A stretch of 8,571 nt of DNA from Gammaproteobacteria bacterium. GTDB taxonomy: Bacteria > Pseudomonadota > Gammaproteobacteria > Granulosicoccales > Granulosicoccaceae. Where the stretch lies: contig JAGRHW010000145.1 of the NCBI GenBank assembly GCA_020444765.1, positions 1-8,571 on the forward strand, written 5' to 3'. The notes below the pieces were generated by a model. The model saw only the letters and a list, made by a program, of their open reading frames with translations, did not search any database and was not told the origin of the DNA. Every line of letters starts with the position of its first letter. The stretch's first letter is position 1. The position numbers and the translations under genes are program-made. Of the stretch, positions 6,146 through 8,571 are shown in pieces.

Positions 6146-7927
6146 TCAACTCCTCATGTATAAGGGGGCGGTGACGGAAAAGGTAGCGCCGCGGTTTGTA
6201 TTATTGCGGACTGTTATCTGCCCGTGAAAGCGGCTGACGATTTCCTGCGCAATGGTCAGCCCAAGGCCGAGACCCCGCCCGGTTTCCTTGGTGGAGTAAA
6301 AAGGTTCGAAAATATTCGGCAGATCTTTTTCCGGGACGCCGGCCCCGTTGTCGCTGACTTCGATCAGTACCTGATGCGCCAGTTGTTGGGCACGAATGTC
6401 AATCCTGGCGTCGGGAGAATCCTCAATTGCATCCAGGGCGTTGGAGATCAGGTTAACGAATAACTGTTGGATCAGGATGCTGTCGCCATTGATATAGAGC
6501 TCTCCCGGCGGAAACTCGGTGCTGATAGAGGCGCCGCCTTTTTGTACCTGATCAGCCATGATCATACTTGCATCGGCAATGGCCCGTTGCACGGATACCG
6601 GGGCGGTATCCAGGTCATCGCCACGGACGAAGATCTTCAGTTGACGGATAATCAGGCTGATTCGGTCGGCGAGGTCCGAAATGTGGTCGAGTTTCTGGTC
6701 GGTATCGTTGTAGCGTTCCAACGACAGCAGTTGCCGCGCATTACTGATATAGGAGTGAATAGCCGTTAGCGGTTGGCTGATCTCATGGCTGAGTCCGGCG
6801 GAAAATCGTCCGATTGCAGCCAGCCTGCCGGCCTCGACGAGCTTTTGCTGGGTTTCAAGCAAAGCGGCATTGGTGTTTTGCAGGTCGCGCGTGCGTTCGG
6901 CGATCGCCGACTCCAATTTGTTGCGATTGCGTTGCTCGGATTCCAGCCGGCTGCGTGCAAGGTGCAGGCGTTGATAGATCGCAACACCGACAATGCCAAC
7001 GCCGGCCAGCCCAAAGCCCGAGGCCAGCGTGCCCAGTAATGCTACTCTGGAGACTTTTTCGGTTTCGCTCAGAAGCATGACCGTCCAGTCCGCTTCGGGC
7101 ATCTCGGCGGATAAAACCAGGTAATCGCGGCCAGCCTGATCTGTCGTGTTCTGAACCCGATAGATTTCGCTGTCGTTGTGTGTTTCGGATATCCGGTTTA
7201 TTTGCAGCGGTTTGATGGCCTGCGCGTCCGGATAACGGCGGGTTGCAGTGATCCTGTCGATCTGGGCTTCGGTCAATTTGCGCATGGAACCGAACCGCCA
7301 TTCGGGCTTGGTGCTGACAAAGATAACACCGTTACTGTCAACCAGCAGCAGCTCACGGTCTTTTGTCTGCCAGAGTTTTTCCAGGTGATCGACGCGCATT
7401 TTGATAACTACCGCGCCTATCGGTTTATTCGAATAAAAAACCGGGCTTGCAATATAAAAACCGCGCAGATTGCTGGATGTGCCGATGCCGAAGAAATTTC
7501 CGGTTTGCCCCTGTATTGCCAATTGAAAGTAAGGCCGGTAGGAAAAGTTCCGTCCTACAAAACTGTCAGGTTTTTTCCAGTTGCTGGCGGCGAGGGTCTC
7601 TCCATCGGCAGCCATCAGATAAGTGTCGAGTGCCCCGGTTGTCCGGTTGATTTCCTCAAGCTGGCGGTTGATCTGGTTTTGCGCGGCGGTGTTACCGGTC
7701 AACAGGTATTGGCGTAATTCCTTGTCGTTAGCCAGTACGCTGGCAATGATTTCAAATTGGGTTATTTCTCCGCGTAAACCGGAAACGACCAGTTCCAACG
7801 CGCTTTGCTGGGTGTTGCGCAGATTGCCGAGCAGGCCTTGTCTGAGGAAATAATAAACACCTGTCAGAGCGACGCAAAGTACGGCGAGTGACACGGCGGG
7901 CAGCATGAATTTATTCGCTGCTTTCAT
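6146..7927 (-). CDS. dctB: DctB, C4-dicarboxylate sensor histidine kinase
   Basis: This 593-aa membrane kinase has TM1 at about 9-28, a periplasmic double-PDC sensor (about 30-290), TM2 at about 295-318, a coiled coil (about 322-368), a HisKA domain and an ATPase domain. The sensor includes NFSYRPYF (127-134) and GNFFGIGTSSNLRGFYIASPV (143-163), matching the ligand-pocket region of DctB proteins that bind succinate or malate. The H box is FSAGLSHEISQPLTAI with phospho-acceptor H381. The N box is NLISNALDAIED (492-503), the D box SDNGAG (525-530), the F region FEPFYSTKE (540-548) and the G2 box GLGLGL (552-557). It should autophosphorylate on ligand binding and pass phosphate to D52 of DctD. 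The ATG at 7927 has no clear SD; a Met at codon 8 is no better and would cut into TM1. The pair is transcribed away from dctP, a common arrangement for TRAP-associated dct loci. Confidence 0.93.
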   Translation of the reverse strand: MKAANKFMLPAVSLAVLCVALTGVYYFLRQGLLGNLRNTQQSALELVVSGLRGEITQFEIIASVLANDKELRQYLLTGNTAAQNQINRQLEEINRTTGALDTYLMAADGETLAASNWKKPDSFVGRNFSYRPYFQLAIQGQTGNFFGIGTSSNLRGFYIASPVFYSNKPIGAVVIKMRVDHLEKLWQTKDRELLLVDSNGVIFVSTKPEWRFGSMRKLTEAQIDRITATRRYPDAQAIKPLQINRISETHNDSEIYRVQNTTDQAGRDYLVLSAEMPEADWTVMLLSETEKVSRVALLGTLASGFGLAGVGIVGVAIYQRLHLARSRLESEQRNRNKLESAIAERTRDLQNTNAALLETQQKLVEAGRLAAIGRFSAGLSHEISQPLTAIHSYISNARQLLSLERYNDTDQKLDHISDLADRISLIIRQLKIFVRGDDLDTAPVSVQRAIADASMIMADQVQKGGASISTEFPPGELYINGDSILIQQLFVNLISNALDAIEDSPDARIDIRAQQLAHQVLIEVSDNGAGVPEKDLPNIFEPFYSTKETGRGLGLGLTIAQEIVSRFHGQITVRNNTNRGATFSVTAPLYMRS

Positions 7928-8005
7928 TGGTTATAGGCGACTCTAGTGATGCTGCATCGCACTGTTAACGGTAACTGAATATCCCGACTGGCGATGTTGC
8001 ATTGC

Positions 8006-8011
8006 AGTATA
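8006..8011 (-). promoter_or_regulatory. Candidate -10 box for dctBD (TATACT)
   Basis: The minus strand has TTTATACTG, giving a start near 7999 and a leader of about 72 nt before the dctB ATG. No recognisable -35 accompanies it, so an activator may be needed or the box may be chance. The dyad at 8050-8073 would be centred about 62 bp upstream of this start. Confidence 0.3.
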
Positions 8012-8049
8012 AATAGGCTTATCTATCAGGCACTTAGTCTAGCAGATTA

Positions 8050-8073
8050 TCTTGTGCAATTAATTTCACATGA
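8050..8073. promoter_or_regulatory. 24-bp near-palindrome, candidate DctD enhancer (UAS)
   Basis: The core TGTGCAATTAATTTCACA (8053-8070) pairs at 8 of 9 positions about its centre, and two of the next three outward pairs (8050/8073 and 8051/8072) also match: 10 of 12 overall. It is centred about 174 bp upstream of the start expected for the sigma-54 promoter, within the normal enhancer range for NtrC-family activators. TGTGC half-sites also recall rhizobial DctD sites, from memory and not certain. Other factors could use it. Confidence 0.5.
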
Positions 8074-8132
8074 AAAATTTCCCGCGTGCATGAATATTTA
8101 CAATGCAGATAAAGCTCGCCTTGAATCCCTGT

Positions 8133-8145
8133 TAATGAGTTGATT
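8133..8145 (-). promoter_or_regulatory. Perfect IHF consensus between enhancer and sigma-54 promoter
   Basis: The minus strand reads AATCAACTCATTA, matching WATCAANNNNTTR at every defined position. It lies between the dyad (8050-8073) and the -24/-12 element (8210-8224), about 97 bp before the expected start. IHF bending at such a place commonly brings an enhancer-bound activator to sigma-54 polymerase. The motif is short enough to arise by chance, but the position favours function. Confidence 0.5.
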
Positions 8146-8209
8146 ATAAGCCCTTGAAAGTTCAGGAAACGGACGATTCCACCGCTGAGGTTTCGCCGGT
8201 CGTTGCCTG

Positions 8210-8224
8210 TGGCCTGAATGCTGC
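8210..8224 (+). promoter_or_regulatory. Candidate sigma-54 (-24/-12) promoter for dctP
   Basis: TGGCCTGAATGCTGC fits TGGCACG-N4-TTGC with GG and GC at the required spacing; mismatches are at the two bases after TGGC and the first T of TTGC. In a base-by-base check this is the only plus-strand site in 7928-8315 with exact GG-N10-GC spacing. Transcription would begin near 8236, leaving an 80-nt leader before the dctP ATG. Confidence 0.6.
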
Positions 8225-8251
8225 GGATAGTTCCATGTCCTGTAGTCGTGG

Positions 8252-8269
8252 TTTCGTCCCTTAACGAAA
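8252..8269 (+). other. Hairpin in the predicted dctP leader
   Basis: TTTCGT (8252-8257) pairs perfectly with ACGAAA (8264-8269) across a 6-nt loop. It would lie about 16 nt from the predicted 5' end and 37 nt before the SD. It could protect the 5' end or be incidental; no T-run makes it a terminator. Confidence 0.3.
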
Positions 8270-8315
8270 GCGCCAGCGGGTTCAAAACATCAGTCAATTA
8301 TTTTTTGGAGGGAGT

Positions 8316-8571
8316 ATGCGATTAAAAAACGTATTTCTGGCGACAGCCGCATTGTTTTTGGCGGCGAATACACCGTCGGTATTTGCTGCGTGTGATCAGG
8401 GAGAAATCGTGATCAAGTTCAGTCACGTAACAAACGCTGACAAACACCCCAAGGGGATAGCCGCGGCTTTACTGGCAACTCGCGTCAACGAGGAAATGAA
8501 CGGCAAGGCCTGCATGGAGGTCTATCCGAACTCCACGCTTTATGATGATGACAAGGTGCTGGAGGCGCTGC
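8316..8571 (+). CDS. dctP: DctP-type TRAP transporter periplasmic solute-binding protein, N-terminal part
   Basis: The first 85 codons are present and the gene runs off the window. The ATG at 8316 is preceded by a strong SD, GGAGGGAG (8307-8314). The start MRLKNVFLATAALFLAA is a signal peptide with likely cleavage after SVFA (about residue 25), so the mature protein begins ACDQGE. GEIVIKFSHVTNADKHPKG and MEVYPNSTLYDDDKVLEAL are characteristic of the DctP family, which binds C4-dicarboxylates such as malate, succinate and fumarate in the periplasm for the DctQ/DctM membrane proteins. Two cysteines, one at the mature N-terminus (ACDQ) and one in GKACMEVYP, could form a disulfide. dctQ and dctM are expected downstream but are outside the window. 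Substrate is inferred from family and from the adjacent DctBD, not proven. Confidence 0.93.
   Translation, partial: MRLKNVFLATAALFLAANTPSVFAACDQGEIVIKFSHVTNADKHPKGIAAALLATRVNEEMNGKACMEVYPNSTLYDDDKVLEAL

Larger units (their letters stand above)
7928..8315. other. 388-bp divergent dctB/dctP regulatory region
   Basis: I see no credible gene here; the part at 8041-8160 is AT-rich compared with the flanking genes. From dctB toward dctP it holds the dyad GTTA-ACGG-TAAC (7964-7975), a -10-like box for dctB, a near-palindromic dyad (8050-8073), a weaker TGCAT-N11-ATGCA repeat (8087-8107), an IHF consensus, a -24/-12 element, a leader hairpin and a strong dctP SD. Separate entries describe the main ones. 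Confidence 0.8.

Noticed and set aside
7989..8005. TGGCGATGTTGCATTGC as a sigma-54 promoter
   Set aside because: The TTGC lies two bases too far from TGGC, a spacing sigma-54 does not tolerate.
8028..8043. Second -24/-12 element beginning AGGCAC
   Set aside because: The GG to GC spacing is one base too long for sigma-54, and no TTGC follows.
8053..8070. CRP site in front of dctB
   Set aside because: TGTG and TCACA look CRP-like, but the half-sites are separated by 8 bp instead of 6 and one half reads TGTGC.
8034..8297. 87-codon open frame on the minus strand between dctB and dctP
   Set aside because: It has no recognisable domain, no good SD, and it overlaps the enhancer, IHF and sigma-54 elements. 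The region behaves as regulatory DNA.

Overview
The window looks like a chromosomal segment of a gammaproteobacterium. This rests on the overall style of the proteins (a Cys-containing SelO, an MsrB, a CYTH-CHAD protein, and a DctB/DctD two-component system facing a TRAP transporter gene) and on moderate GC content. I cannot name a genus. Gene density is normal and I see no insertion sequences, tRNAs, rRNAs, CRISPR arrays or phage genes.

Layout from left to right. (1) The 3' end of msrB (+) runs to position 200. (2) A perfect 12-bp-stem hairpin at 310-342 probably ends transcription from both sides. (3) A 258-aa exported left-handed beta-helix protein (-, 378-1154) has no recognisable enzymatic domain. 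Its Shine-Dalgarno lies in an 8-bp inverted repeat with the upstream leader, and three 10-bp tandem repeats sit further upstream. (4) selO/ydiU (-, 1334-2944) encodes a protein AMPylase with a complete active site and a C-terminal Cys-Ser-Ser. (5) A 255-bp divergent intergenic region follows. (6) A CYTH-CHAD protein (+, 3200-4813) has a CYTH half that has lost its signature catalytic residues. (7) dctD and dctB (both -, 4816-7927) form a tightly coupled response regulator and sensor kinase pair for C4-dicarboxylates. (8) A 388-bp regulatory region lies at 7928-8315. (9) The start of dctP (+, 8316 to the window edge) encodes a TRAP periplasmic binding protein.

The best-understood unit is the right half. 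DctB senses a periplasmic dicarboxylate through its PDC domain and phosphorylates DctD. DctD is a sigma-54 activator, and it should switch on the divergent dctP(QM) transporter. The intergenic DNA fits this model: it holds a near-palindromic dyad (candidate DctD enhancer), a perfect IHF consensus, and a -24/-12 element with exact GG-N10-GC spacing, in the expected order.

I did not find a clearly new multi-gene system. The least explained objects are the exported beta-helix protein with its possible SD-sequestering leader and upstream phased repeats, the CYTH-CHAD protein with a dead-looking CYTH half, and a SelO that appears to lack the partner cysteine known from the E. coli enzyme.
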